Of a stretch of 64,000 nt of DNA, positions 56,293 to 64,000 are shown one piece after another. Each line of letters opens with the position of its first letter. The stretch's first letter is position 1. Under the pieces are notes generated by a model. That model did no database searches, was not told where the DNA came from, and saw only the letters and a program-made list of their open reading frames with translations. The position numbers and the translations under genes are program-made. The stretch is from Pseudomonas sp. G2-4 (GTDB taxonomy: Bacteria > Pseudomonadota > Gammaproteobacteria > Pseudomonadales > Pseudomonadaceae), in NCBI RefSeq assembly GCF_030064125.1, contig NZ_CP125957.1, positions 5,698,501-5,762,500 of the forward strand, read 5' to 3'.

Positions 56293-56982
56293 TTAAATGA
56301 AGAAGCGTTCGAAGGCTTCGCTGGCGCGCTGGACGTTGTCGACGAGGGTTTTGACCTCGGTCACGACGTTGGTCAGGCTGGAATCGGAGCTCAAGGCGCC
56401 GAACATGTTGTAGACGACCTGCCCGTTGGGCATGGACTCGATACCGATCGAGGACAGCGGGAACATTTCCCGGCTACGCAGCACGGCATCATTGAAGGCC
56501 GCGACGTCATTGATCGACTCGACATCCACCAGGACGGTATCGACGATGACTTGATCGCCCACCACCGCGATGTAAATCGGCAACCCACCAAAATCGTTCA
56601 TTTCCAGCTTGATGCTGGACTCGGAACCTTGAACGAGAGAGAGGGTGATTTCGTTCGCAACCACTTCGTCCAGGGCCTGAAGGGCGCTGTAGAGGCGGTC
56701 GATGTTCCAGTTGTTACCTGCGCTCATGTAATTCTCCGACATGAATGAGCCAGCCAGAATCGGTTGGCGTAGCTGTTTCTCCATCTGCTTGAGCAGGCTT
56801 CGATTTTCGGGAAGCACCCAAGTCTCGTGTTTCACATACCCGGCGGCACTCAAGCCGGCGCGCATCTGCTTCATGTAGAAGCTCGATGGTTTTTTCGCGG
56901 AGGGTTTGGAGCGCTCTCCCTTGCGGCTCGCTGAATCGGTCACAGACCCGTCGGGCGGATCTGCTGGAGAGCTACTTGGCAT
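56293..56982 (-). CDS. yjfI: DUF2170 protein (YjfI), possible autoregulator
   Basis: 229 residues from ATG 56982 (MPSSSPADPPDG). The N-terminal part (about 25-75) contains SSFYMKQMRAGL, YVKHETWVLPENRSLLKQMEKQL. This basic segment with strand-helix-helix spacing looks like a ribbon-helix-helix DNA-binding unit. The C-terminal DUF2170 domain includes EITLSLVQGSESSIKLEMNDFGG. It heads the operon behind a promoter bracketed by two identical palindromes, which suits an autorepressor. The DNA-binding role is inference. Confidence 0.82.
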   Translation of the reverse strand: MPSSSPADPPDGSVTDSASRKGERSKPSAKKPSSFYMKQMRAGLSAAGYVKHETWVLPENRSLLKQMEKQLRQPILAGSFMSENYMSAGNNWNIDRLYSALQALDEVVANEITLSLVQGSESSIKLEMNDFGGLPIYIAVVGDQVIVDTVLVDVESINDVAAFNDAVLRSREMFPLSSIGIESMPNGQVVYNMFGALSSDSSLTNVVTEVKTLVDNVQRASEAFERFFI

Positions 56983-57006
56983 GGTGCGGACCTCACTGTG
57001 AAAAAA

Positions 57007-57064
57007 CTCACGCGTGAGAAACACTACAGGTAGTTTCGCAAGCTCACAATAGCTCACGCGTGAG
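57007..57064 (-). promoter_or_regulatory. Promoter of the yjf-type operon with twin palindromic operators
   Basis: On the minus strand, TTGTGA (57044-57049) and TAGTGT (57021-57026) are separated by 17 bases, a good -35/-10 pair. Two identical perfect 12-bp palindromes CTCACGCGTGAG flank it: 57053-57064 just upstream of -35 and 57007-57018 over the start site, 46 bases centre to centre. This is a textbook repression arrangement. Confidence 0.82.
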
Positions 57065-57095
57065 ATTTTATTGATCACAAGCACCGACCGCTCTT

Positions 57096-57228
57096 GTGGC
57101 GAGGGAGCTTGCTCCCGCTGGGGCGCGAAGCGGCCCCCAAGTCAGGCGCCGCGGTGTGTCAGGTAAAAGTGCAGTCAGCTTCAGATGGGGCTGCTGCGCA
57201 GCCCAGCGGGAGCAAGCTCCCTCGCCAC
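57096..57228. repeat. REP pair, family B (inverted)
   Basis: An inverted family-B pair separates the yjf operon promoter from the 3' end of the mag operon. Confidence 0.9.
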
Positions 57229-57245
57229 AGGGGACCGGGATGGCC

Positions 57246-58061
57246 TTATGGGTAGCTAAAGCTCTTGATCAGCGTCAGTTCGCCCGCCGCCCGCATCGGC
57301 ACCACGAAGGTTTCCATCTTCTCGTTTGGCGTGCCTTCTTCCGTAATGAGGGTCACCTGCGCCGTGGTCAGGGCCTGTTGCGCTTGTTCCTCGCCATCTT
57401 CATCGCTGCGATAACCGCCGCCGTAGTAGTTCACATACACCAGGTACTGGCCTTTGATCGGCGCGGGCATGGCGATGATTTCCGGGCCGTAGCCGGTGGT
57501 GACGTCGACGTCGAGGGCCGCACCGTTGGGGACGACACGGTCGCCGTACCAGATGTGGGCGCCGTCCGGGGTGACGAGGTGCAGGTCCAGGTCGGTGCCG
57601 TCGCTGTCCCAGGTCAGCAGCACCCGCAGCTTGGCCGGGGTGGCGCCGCCGCTGGTGTTGAGAAACTGCGTGCGGTGGCGCTGCTGGCCGTCGGGGCTGC
57701 GCACTTCGACGCTGTTGCTGCCGTTGGGGAACGAAAACGGCCGGTCGAAGCGGCCCTCCGGGTCAAGCTTCAACGGCAGGGTCACGCCGTTGATGATGAG
57801 TTTGCCCGGCTCGCTGCCTTCCTTGGGCGTGCCTTTGATCTGGCCGCTGATCCGGGCGGTGTTGGCCTGGCCCTGGGGAGTGTTGACCGACGAGGCCGGG
57901 TAGTTGACGGTCTGGCTGAAATTTTCGCCTTCGCCGCCCGGCGCACCGCTGCGCCAGCCGCCGACCGGGGTGTCGAGCTTGATGGTGTCAGCGCCGATGG
58001 CCGGTGGCAACGCGGTCAAGGCGCAAAGCAACAACAAGACCTGTGGATAACGGAGTGTCAT
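57246..58061 (-). CDS. magF: DUF2135 protein (YfaP/MagF)
   Basis: 271 residues with a signal peptide (cut about after PAIGA). The DUF2135 domain is in the C-terminal half: VLLTWDSDGTDLDLHLVTPDGAHIWYGDR and GQYLVYVNYYGGGY. Periplasmic. In P. aeruginosa the mag operon (PA4492-PA4487) encodes a bacterial alpha-2-macroglobulin complex in which this is the last gene, as I recall. Here it is the last gene of the same order, 3 bases after magE. Confidence 0.9.
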   Translation of the reverse strand: MTLRYPQVLLLLCALTALPPAIGADTIKLDTPVGGWRSGAPGGEGENFSQTVNYPASSVNTPQGQANTARISGQIKGTPKEGSEPGKLIINGVTLPLKLDPEGRFDRPFSFPNGSNSVEVRSPDGQQRHRTQFLNTSGGATPAKLRVLLTWDSDGTDLDLHLVTPDGAHIWYGDRVVPNGAALDVDVTTGYGPEIIAMPAPIKGQYLVYVNYYGGGYRSDEDGEEQAQQALTTAQVTLITEEGTPNEKMETFVVPMRAAGELTLIKSFSYP

Positions 58062-58064
58062 GGT

Positions 58065-59684
58065 CTATTCCAGCAAGAGGTGACGGGCGAGCCCTTCGAT
58101 ATAGGTTTCGTCCTGGCCATTGGGGTGAGCTTCAAAGGCCAGGTGCAGGTATTCATGGGTCAGGTCGAGGCGGTCTTGCAGCGACAGCACGCCGCGCACA
58201 TAGATGCGCTGGCGCTCGCGGTCGACGTAAGGCCGGCCGAAGGCGACGCGGCAGACGGCGAAAGAACTGATTTCGTTGTAGCCCACTTCGCTTTCCAACC
58301 GCGAACGCCAGCCGCGTCGCTGTTTCAGCAGCCAGTCCTGGGCTGCAGGCAACGCTTCGCAGGACGCTATCGGATTGTCCCAGCGGCTGATGCTGGCGCG
58401 CGGGTAGGCATGCAGCAGGATGGCGTCGTAGCGCTGGCCGCCATTGGCCTGTTCGACGGCTTGCAGCCAGGACAGTTTGTCCGGGCCGGCCTGGTCGGAG
58501 TGATAGGTAACATCGGTGCCGGCCAGGACCAGATCACTGGTCCAGGCGGCAATCGCACGGGTTTCAGCCGTCGCCGGGCGTGGCGCGACGCGCTGGCGAT
58601 GGCTGCTGTCGTCGATGCTCAGGCAATCGCCGTTGCGCTGGGCGTTTTGCAGCAGGTAGGTGCGGATCGCCACGGCCAAGGCCTTGGCGGCTTCGACGGG
58701 CTCGGCCTTGGCTTCGCGTTGCAGGACCCGGGCGACGTACTCCTCCCGGTCCAAGCGCGCCACCAGCTTGCCGGGCATCAGGAACAGCTCGCCGTCGCTG
58801 TGGATAGCCAACTGATTGCCGTTGGCGAATTCGACGCGGTAGTCGCCCCGCAGTTGTCCCGGTGTGGCCGGGCGGTCGCCCGACATCACGCGCTGCAAGG
58901 GATAACGGGCAAACAGTCCCACTTCCACGCAACGCCCGGTTTCCACCGGCCAACGCGACGGGAGCGCCGCCGCCAAGCCCTCGCCGTAGACCTTCAGGAC
59001 CTGCTGGCTGGTGCCGCGTCCACCGGCCCACACGGGAGTGCCGTCCGCCAGCCAACCGGCGAAACCACCCTGGCGGGACGACGGCCCTTGGTCACCCAGC
59101 CAGCTCCAGGTCTTGACCCGCAGACGGCTGCCCAATTCGCCGACCAGTCGCCCGTCCGCCGCGTTGAGCACCACGTCCAGCAGCACCCGCCGCGCCTGAT
59201 CCTGGGCCGGCAGCGTGGCCAGGGTCTTGAGCAGTTCAGCGACAGGCACCTGCGTCTGGGGTTGCAGGGCCGGCAAGTCCAACAGCCATGCTGGCGCCTG
59301 GCGGGCCTGCCAATAGTCGCGCCAGTTCGGGGCCGAAAGCCCGAGCCGCTGTGGTTCGAAATACAACCCGCAGGATTTCACCAGGGCCTGATCCCGACCG
59401 ACGCTCTGCCCGGCATTGCAGCAATAGACCTCTTCCTTCGACTCTCCCCGGCACTCATACACCGGTTCACGGGCGTCGGTGTCCACCAGCCAGGCGTAGA
59501 CAAAGAGCTTCCACAGACTCCCCAGCGGCGCCTGCAAGGTATCGGGCAGCGGCTGGCGATCGAGCACCTGGGTCTGGCTGACCCGCAGCAGTTGCCCGTC
59601 GAACGCCAAGCGCAGCGGCTCGTCCTGCGCTGTCGCCAGCGCAGGAATCAAGCATAACCACCACCCAACCCGCGACCAGCGCAT
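58065..59684 (-). CDS. magE: DUF2300 protein (YfaQ/MagE)
   Basis: 539 residues from ATG 59684 (MRWSRVGWWLCLIPALATAQ, a signal peptide), starting 1 base after the magD stop. The N-terminal region resembles beta-lactamase/SpoIID-like folds: PLGSLWKLFVYAWLVD, where S-x-x-K is visible as SLWK, then EYVARVLQREAKAEPVEAAKALAVAIRTYLL of the SpoIID type, and DUF2300 at the end (HEYLHLAFEAHPNGQDETYIEGL, with HEYLH a possible metal site). Periplasmic; linked to peptidoglycan and the macroglobulin MagD. The frame extends upstream inside magD but this start fits. Confidence 0.88.
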   Translation of the reverse strand: MRWSRVGWWLCLIPALATAQDEPLRLAFDGQLLRVSQTQVLDRQPLPDTLQAPLGSLWKLFVYAWLVDTDAREPVYECRGESKEEVYCCNAGQSVGRDQALVKSCGLYFEPQRLGLSAPNWRDYWQARQAPAWLLDLPALQPQTQVPVAELLKTLATLPAQDQARRVLLDVVLNAADGRLVGELGSRLRVKTWSWLGDQGPSSRQGGFAGWLADGTPVWAGGRGTSQQVLKVYGEGLAAALPSRWPVETGRCVEVGLFARYPLQRVMSGDRPATPGQLRGDYRVEFANGNQLAIHSDGELFLMPGKLVARLDREEYVARVLQREAKAEPVEAAKALAVAIRTYLLQNAQRNGDCLSIDDSSHRQRVAPRPATAETRAIAAWTSDLVLAGTDVTYHSDQAGPDKLSWLQAVEQANGGQRYDAILLHAYPRASISRWDNPIASCEALPAAQDWLLKQRRGWRSRLESEVGYNEISSFAVCRVAFGRPYVDRERQRIYVRGVLSLQDRLDLTHEYLHLAFEAHPNGQDETYIEGLARHLLLE

Positions 59685-59685
59685 G

Positions 59686-62600
59686 TCAGTTGACCGTGAC
59701 CTGACCAAGCGCCGGTTTCTGTTCCCGCGCCTGATGCTGCGGCGCGTAGACCTGGGTGAAACGCACCGGCGGCAAGGTGAACTGGCCCTTCTGGGAGAAG
59801 CGCACCAAGTGCCGCAGGCGCAGCTCGCCACTGAGGGCATCCACTGGCACTGCATACGCCATCTGGCCCGGTTCGAATCGCGCCCTTTCCAGGGAAGTCG
59901 GTTCGCTGTCGGCCTTGCCCAGCAACTGGATGCCCCAGGTGGTGCGCTCCACATCGGCGCCCGGCGGCAACGGCACTTCGAGCATGCCGTATCGCAGCGG
60001 CGTCGGCGCCTTGCTGTTGATGATCACTTCATCCAGGTAGAGGCTGTCGCTGGACAACGGTTTGTTGCCCACGGCTTCGAGCTTGAAGGTGAAGGCCTCG
60101 TCGCCCGGCACCAGGCGCGACAAGCGTCGGGTGATGGACACTGCCATCGGCGCCAGCGGCGCTTGCTGGCTCTGGAAGCTCAGTGCCGCTTGCAGTGGAC
60201 GCTCCTGGGCACCGGTGAGGGTCAGTTGGGTCGGCAACTGTGCGCCCTGCCATTGCCAGTAGGTTTCACCGGTGGCGCCTTGCTTGGCTTTCCAGCCTTC
60301 GCCCGGAACCAGTGCCACAGCTGGCGCGGCCTGCTCGATGCTGCCTTGCAGCCAGGTCAAGGCCAGGGCCCGTTCCAGGGTCGACTGTTGCGGCAGCACA
60401 CGTTCCAGCAGGGCGCTGGCGCGAGCTTGGTCGAAGGTTTGCAACGACAGGACGAGGGCCTCGACGAATGGCTGCGAGCTGAGCTCCAGTTGCTGTTGCG
60501 CGGCGTCCACCTGACGACTGAAGGCGGCCGGCAACGGCACCTTCGCCTGCTTGGCGAGGGACGCGGTCAATACGCGGGCGCTCGCCAAGCCAAGGGCTGA
60601 ATCCGGTGCGTTCATGACCAGGCTGTCTTCACCGCTGTCCAGCACGCTTTCAGTACTGTCTTCACTGGCCTTGGCCAGATCGTCCATCAGGCCGCTGAGC
60701 AAGGTGTTCACCGGCAACTGCATCTGCTTGGCGAACGACAGGATCAACGCCCGTTGCAGCAGCGGCGTATCACCGGCCTGCTTGGCGTAGACCTCCAGCA
60801 CCCGCTGCCAGTGTTCCGGCGGCAGGCTCAGGTCCAGGGCCTTGCTGGCGTGCCAGTCGGCGTAATAGGCGTAGGCCGTGAGGAACGCATCCGGCTCGCC
60901 GTCCTGGCCCCACCAGGTAAAGCTCGCCGATGGACCGGCCATTTGCACCAGGCGCAAGCGACTGTTCTGCATGATCAGGCGCAAGCGATCACGGATCTGC
61001 GGGTTCGACGCCAGGGTCGGGTAGGCGATGCTCAATGGCAGCAGACGGCTGGCGGTCTGCTCGACGCCACCATAGGGGTAGCTCAACAAGTCATCCAGGG
61101 CGGAACGGAACAACGCTTGCGGGCTGTCATCCAGGCGCAGGCGGATGTCGCTGGCGTCGGCGGGCAGCGTCAACGGCGTATCGCCGCTGGCCACGTCGAG
61201 GCGCTGGCTCTGGGTCACCTGCCAACCGTTGCCGCTGGCGTTCAGGTGTACAGCCAGGGCGTCCTGGGTTTCGCCGTTCAACTGCAACTGCACGCTCAAG
61301 TCACCGTTGCTCAGTTCCAGGGCCGGCAGCGGTACGTAGTTGATGCCATTTTTCAGCTCCACCACCACGCGCTGTTCAGCACCGGCGTAACGGATCAACA
61401 GCTCAGCTTTCAGCGGCTTTTCCGCCTGACTGAAGGCAAACAGGCCCATCTGCGGTTTGTCGCCGGTGCGGAACCGGGTCGGGCCGCTCCACTTCAGGTA
61501 CAGCGGTTTTTCCGAAGCGATGAATTGTTTCTTCTGCCCCACCTGGCCGTCGTCAGAGATGGCCCGGGCGGTGATGCGCCAGCGGGTCAGGGAGTCCGGC
61601 ATCTTGAAGGTGAAGCGGGCCTTGCCGCTGGAGTCGGTGACCAGTTCCGGTTGCCACGCAGCCGTGTCGACGTCTTCACGCCGCGGCCGCTCCAGCACCT
61701 TGACGCCACGCTCGCTGCGGTTGGCCTTGCCCGGCGCGCCAGGGCTGCCCGGCAGTGCCACGTCGTAGCTGATGAACGACAGGCTGGCACTGGTGCGTAC
61801 GTTGTTGCGACGCGGGTGATAGAAGAACTGGTCGATGGTCGGCGCCACTTCCGGTTGCAGGGCGTAAACCATTTCGTCGACGACGCTGACGGTCAGGTGC
61901 GCCGGGATCGCCTTGCCGGCGAACTGGGTGCTCAGGTCCACGGTCACCGTGTCGCCAGGTCGGTAAGTGGCTTTGTCGGTGACGACCGCCACATCGATCT
62001 GCGGCGCAACTACCTTGATGCCGGCGTTCTGGAAGCTGTACTGGCCTCCCTTGGTGTAGAGCACCGAGAACGTCAGGTTCGGCGCGAAGGCGTCTTTCAC
62101 CGGAATGCGCGCTCGATATTGAGTGTCGCTGAGCTTTTCCATCGTCAGCCAGTCACCGCCCTTGGACAGCAGCGCCGTGGCCTCGACCTTGTCCCGCTCA
62201 AGGGACAGCAGCGCATCACTGACCGGTTCCGGGAAGGTGATCAGGGCCAGCGCTTCGTCGCCGGCCTTGTATTCGGCTTTATCGAGGACGATCTCGACAG
62301 TGCCCGGCACGGCCTTGATGCCTTCACCGGTCACTGCGTGGGCGGCGGCGCCAATGACCCGGCCATGGTCGTCCTTGAGCGTCAGGTTGTAGGTGCCCGG
62401 ACGGTCGAAGGTCAGGCTGAAGCCCTTGTCCTTGGCCGCCAGCTTGCCTTCGCCAGTGCTCTGGTCTTCCAGCCGTACCCAGGCGTAGCTGCCCGGTGTC
62501 ACGGCTTTGGCTTGTTCGTTGCCGCCTTCGTTGACGTAGTTGAACGCCACCTTCTGGCCGACGGCGCTGAAGCGCTGGGGCGCGCTCAGGCGGAAATTCG

Positions 62601-64000
62601 CCGCGCCACGGTCGATGAGGATTTCCTTGGTGGTCTTGACCCGATACGCCGCGCCATCGCTGGCGAACACGGTGAGGGTGTAGCGGCTCGGCTTGTCGGC
62701 GGCCGGCAGATCGAGGGTCGCGTTGCCCTTGGCGTCGGTGGTCACTTCGCTGCTGGTCAGCTCGACCGGGAATTGCCCCAGGTATTGCAGCTCGTTATCC
62801 ACCATCGACAGTTGCTGGGCCCGCAGGCTCAGGCTCACCTTGGCATTGGCCACCGGCTTGCCGTCCGGGTACAGCAGCACGAGATTGCCCTTGACCGGCT
62901 CGCCGGTGCGGTAATCCTGCTTGGCCAGGTTGAGCGCGATTTCGAAGTGCGGCTTGATGTATTCGGCCACGCGGAAGGCGCTGCTGTAGAGCTGGTCCTT
63001 GTAGCTGAAGCGCAGCTCATAGCCGCCGGCCACGGCGTTTTCCGGCAGTTGGAAACGGCCCTGGGTACCGGCCTTGAAATCCAGCTTCAGGGCCAGGGTT
63101 TGCAGGGCGGTGCCGGTGGCATCCAACACGCTGACATTGACGTCGGCGGCGCTCGGTTGCACTGAATCACGGGCGTTCTTGAACTCACGGCCGACGATTT
63201 TCAGCGAGACCCAATCCCCCGGGCGATACAGCGGGCGGTCGGTGAAGGCATAGAGCTTGGTGTCGTAGATTTCGCTGTCGTAGTAGAAGTTCTCGGAGAC
63301 GAATACGCCGCCCTCCTCGTCTTCGCCAATGACGAACGAACGCTCCGGGCTGACGTGCTTGAGGCGCAGCAAACCGTCCTCATCGGTGGCACCGCTGCTC
63401 ATCACACCCAGGCCGTCGGTCCACAGCACGTTGACCTTGGGCACCGAACGTCCCTCATGTTTGCGTGCGGCCCAGACCAGCAGCTCGTCACCGGCAATCT
63501 TGCTGACCGCCACGGTGTTGGAAACGAAGACCATGGTGGTCGCGCGGTACTTACCAATCAGCGCTTCCACCAAGTACAGGCCCGGTTTCAACTGGCCCAG
63601 CGGCACGTAGACGTTGCCCGGCGCGACGCTGACGAATTGACTGGACGAACCGGCCAGGTTGACGCCCGCTGGCGGCTGGATCGGCTTGGCTTGCCACAGC
63701 GGATAACGGAACTGGCTGACCACCGGCAGACCCGGGATCAAGGCGAATTGTGCCGGTGCGTCGTACGGGGTCGGCGCCACCAGGGCGTCGCCGATCTTCA
63801 GCTCCGGCACTTCTTCGGTCACTTGCTGGCGAGACTCATAGGAGAACGCCCGCTGCATCACGCGGCGAGACTTGCGATACCAGTTGTCCCACAGGTACGC
63901 GAGGGTGTTCGACAGGCCTTCGCCCTTGAACTGGCCGTCGCTGACCACCCGGTGCAGATTCTTCTGGCGCTTGAGGAAGTCCAGCGGCTTGTCGATGCGA
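59686..64000 (-). CDS. magD: bacterial alpha-2-macroglobulin (YfaS/MagD), 5' end outside the window
   Basis: At least 1437 residues are visible; the frame stays open to the window edge (reading [17 protein letters not shown] before GVVSDGQ), so the N-terminus lies beyond 64000. MG2-type repeats (for example [33 protein letters not shown]), the A2M_N and A2M core with [16 protein letters not shown], and a helical TED segment are present. The thioester position reads PYGGVEQT, so the reactive Cys is replaced, as in the YfaS class. Periplasmic protease trap or cell-envelope regulator; the P. aeruginosa homologue MagD is known. Confidence 0.94.
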   Translation of the reverse strand, partial: RIDKPLDFLKRQKNLHRVVSDGQFKGEGLSNTLAYLWDNWYRKSRRVMQRAFSYESRQQVTEEVPELKIGDALVAPTPYDAPAQFALIPGLPVVSQFRYPLWQAKPIQPPAGVNLAGSSSQFVSVAPGNVYVPLGQLKPGLYLVEALIGKYRATTMVFVSNTVAVSKIAGDELLVWAARKHEGRSVPKVNVLWTDGLGVMSSGATDEDGLLRLKHVSPERSFVIGEDEEGGVFVSENFYYDSEIYDTKLYAFTDRPLYRPGDWVSLKIVGREFKNARDSVQPSAADVNVSVLDATGTALQTLALKLDFKAGTQGRFQLPENAVAGGYELRFSYKDQLYSSAFRVAEYIKPHFEIALNLAKQDYRTGEPVKGNLVLLYPDGKPVANAKVSLSLRAQQLSMVDNELQYLGQFPVELTSSEVTTDAKGNATLDLPAADKPSRYTLTVFASDGAAYRVKTTKEILIDRGAANFRLSAPQRFSAVGQKVAFNYVNEGGNEQAKAVTPGSYAWVRLEDQSTGEGKLAAKDKGFSLTFDRPGTYNLTLKDDHGRVIGAAAHAVTGEGIKAVPGTVEIVLDKAEYKAGDEALALITFPEPVSDALLSLERDKVEATALLSKGGDWLTMEKLSDTQYRARIPVKDAFAPNLTFSVLYTKGGQYSFQNAGIKVVAPQIDVAVVTDKATYRPGDTVTVDLSTQFAGKAIPAHLTVSVVDEMVYALQPEVAPTIDQFFYHPRRNNVRTSASLSFISYDVALPGSPGAPGKANRSERGVKVLERPRREDVDTAAWQPELVTDSSGKARFTFKMPDSLTRWRITARAISDDGQVGQKKQFIASEKPLYLKWSGPTRFRTGDKPQMGLFAFSQAEKPLKAELLIRYAGAEQRVVVELKNGINYVPLPALELSNGDLSVQLQLNGETQDALAVHLNASGNGWQVTQSQRLDVASGDTPLTLPADASDIRLRLDDSPQALFRSALDDLLSYPYGGVEQTASRLLPLSIAYPTLASNPQIRDRLRLIMQNSRLRLVQMAGPSASFTWWGQDGEPDAFLTAYAYYADWHASKALDLSLPPEHWQRVLEVYAKQAGDTPLLQRALILSFAKQMQLPVNTLLSGLMDDLAKASEDSTESVLDSGEDSLVMNAPDSALGLASARVLTASLAKQAKVPLPAAFSRQVDAAQQQLELSSQPFVEALVLSLQTFDQARASALLERVLPQQSTLERALALTWLQGSIEQAAPAVALVPGEGWKAKQGATGETYWQWQGAQLPTQLTLTGAQERPLQAALSFQSQQAPLAPMAVSITRRLSRLVPGDEAFTFKLEAVGNKPLSSDSLYLDEVIINSKAPTPLRYGMLEVPLPPGADVERTTWGIQLLGKADSEPTSLERARFEPGQMAYAVPVDALSGELRLRHLVRFSQKGQFTLPPVRFTQVYAPQHQAREQKPALGQVTVN

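Noticed and set aside
57096..59657. 853-codon plus-strand open frame
   Set aside because: Antisense to magF and magE, and starts within a REP; composition is that of a shadow frame.
60754..63165. 803-codon plus-strand open frame
   Set aside because: Antisense to magD, rich in Gly, His, Arg and Gln as expected of a GC-rich shadow frame; no family motif.

Overview
The window is a Pseudomonas chromosome segment, most likely from the P. fluorescens group. The evidence is the gene order yceK-like lipoprotein / ubiX / mpl / eatR / exaC-like / eat / eutB / eutC / GNAT / dedA / mtfA / ppa, which I recall from Pseudomonas genomes, the high G+C core, and two families of REP palindromes in nearly every core intergenic gap. 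All coordinates and motifs were read by eye; no database search was run.

Region 1 (1-14.8 kb) holds the UbiX-Mpl operon (minus strand), then an ethanolamine catabolic locus: a sigma-54 activator (EatR type), an acetaldehyde dehydrogenase behind a good sigma-54 promoter, the permease Eat and the B12-dependent ammonia-lyase EutBC. A GNAT enzyme, a DedA protein, the peptidase MtfA and pyrophosphatase (ppa, with a strong terminator) follow. A solitary S24-type repressor sits after ppa.

Region 2 (about 16.1-25.6 kb) is AT-richer, free of REPs, and encodes a multi-gene restriction-modification/phage-defence system: Vsr nickase, C5-cytosine methyltransferase, MORC/MutL-like GHKL ATPase, Z1-domain helicase-like protein, PD-(D/E)XK nuclease and an AIPR-family protein. 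The last four genes are tightly packed on one strand.

Region 3 (25.7-27.5 kb) is a duplicated cassette. Each copy has a structured leader that looks like a phage C4/P4-CI antisense RNA, followed by a small DUF6124-type gene and a terminator. Three leader elements (A, B, C) can pair mutually exclusively, and all three change together between the copies.

Region 4 (27.8-38.8 kb) carries levansucrase, then a probable homoserine/threonine-family amino-acid cluster: aldehyde dehydrogenase, ACT-less homoserine dehydrogenase, Lrp regulator, divergent threonine synthase, LysR regulator, amino-acid permease and a cystathionine gamma-synthase/lyase-type enzyme. It is interrupted by a 201-bp-period REP array.

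Region 5 (39.2-44.4 kb) is a polymorphic Rhs toxin whose AT-rich tail carries an R-S-ExE ADP-ribosyltransferase signature, with a presumptive immunity gene just downstream.

Region 6 (45-51 kb) is a lipid operon resembling E. coli ynbABCD: CDP-alcohol phosphotransferase, hydrolase-methyltransferase fusion, PAP2-phosphatase fusion, small membrane protein, acyltransferase and CDP-diglyceride synthase-like protein. Region 7 (51.2-57.0 kb) is a yjfIJKLMC-like operon with an added potassium-channel/TrkA-N protein, controlled by a promoter bracketed by two identical 12-bp palindromes. Region 8 (57.2-64 kb) is the end of the mag (alpha-2-macroglobulin) operon: magD (5' end outside the window), magE and magF.
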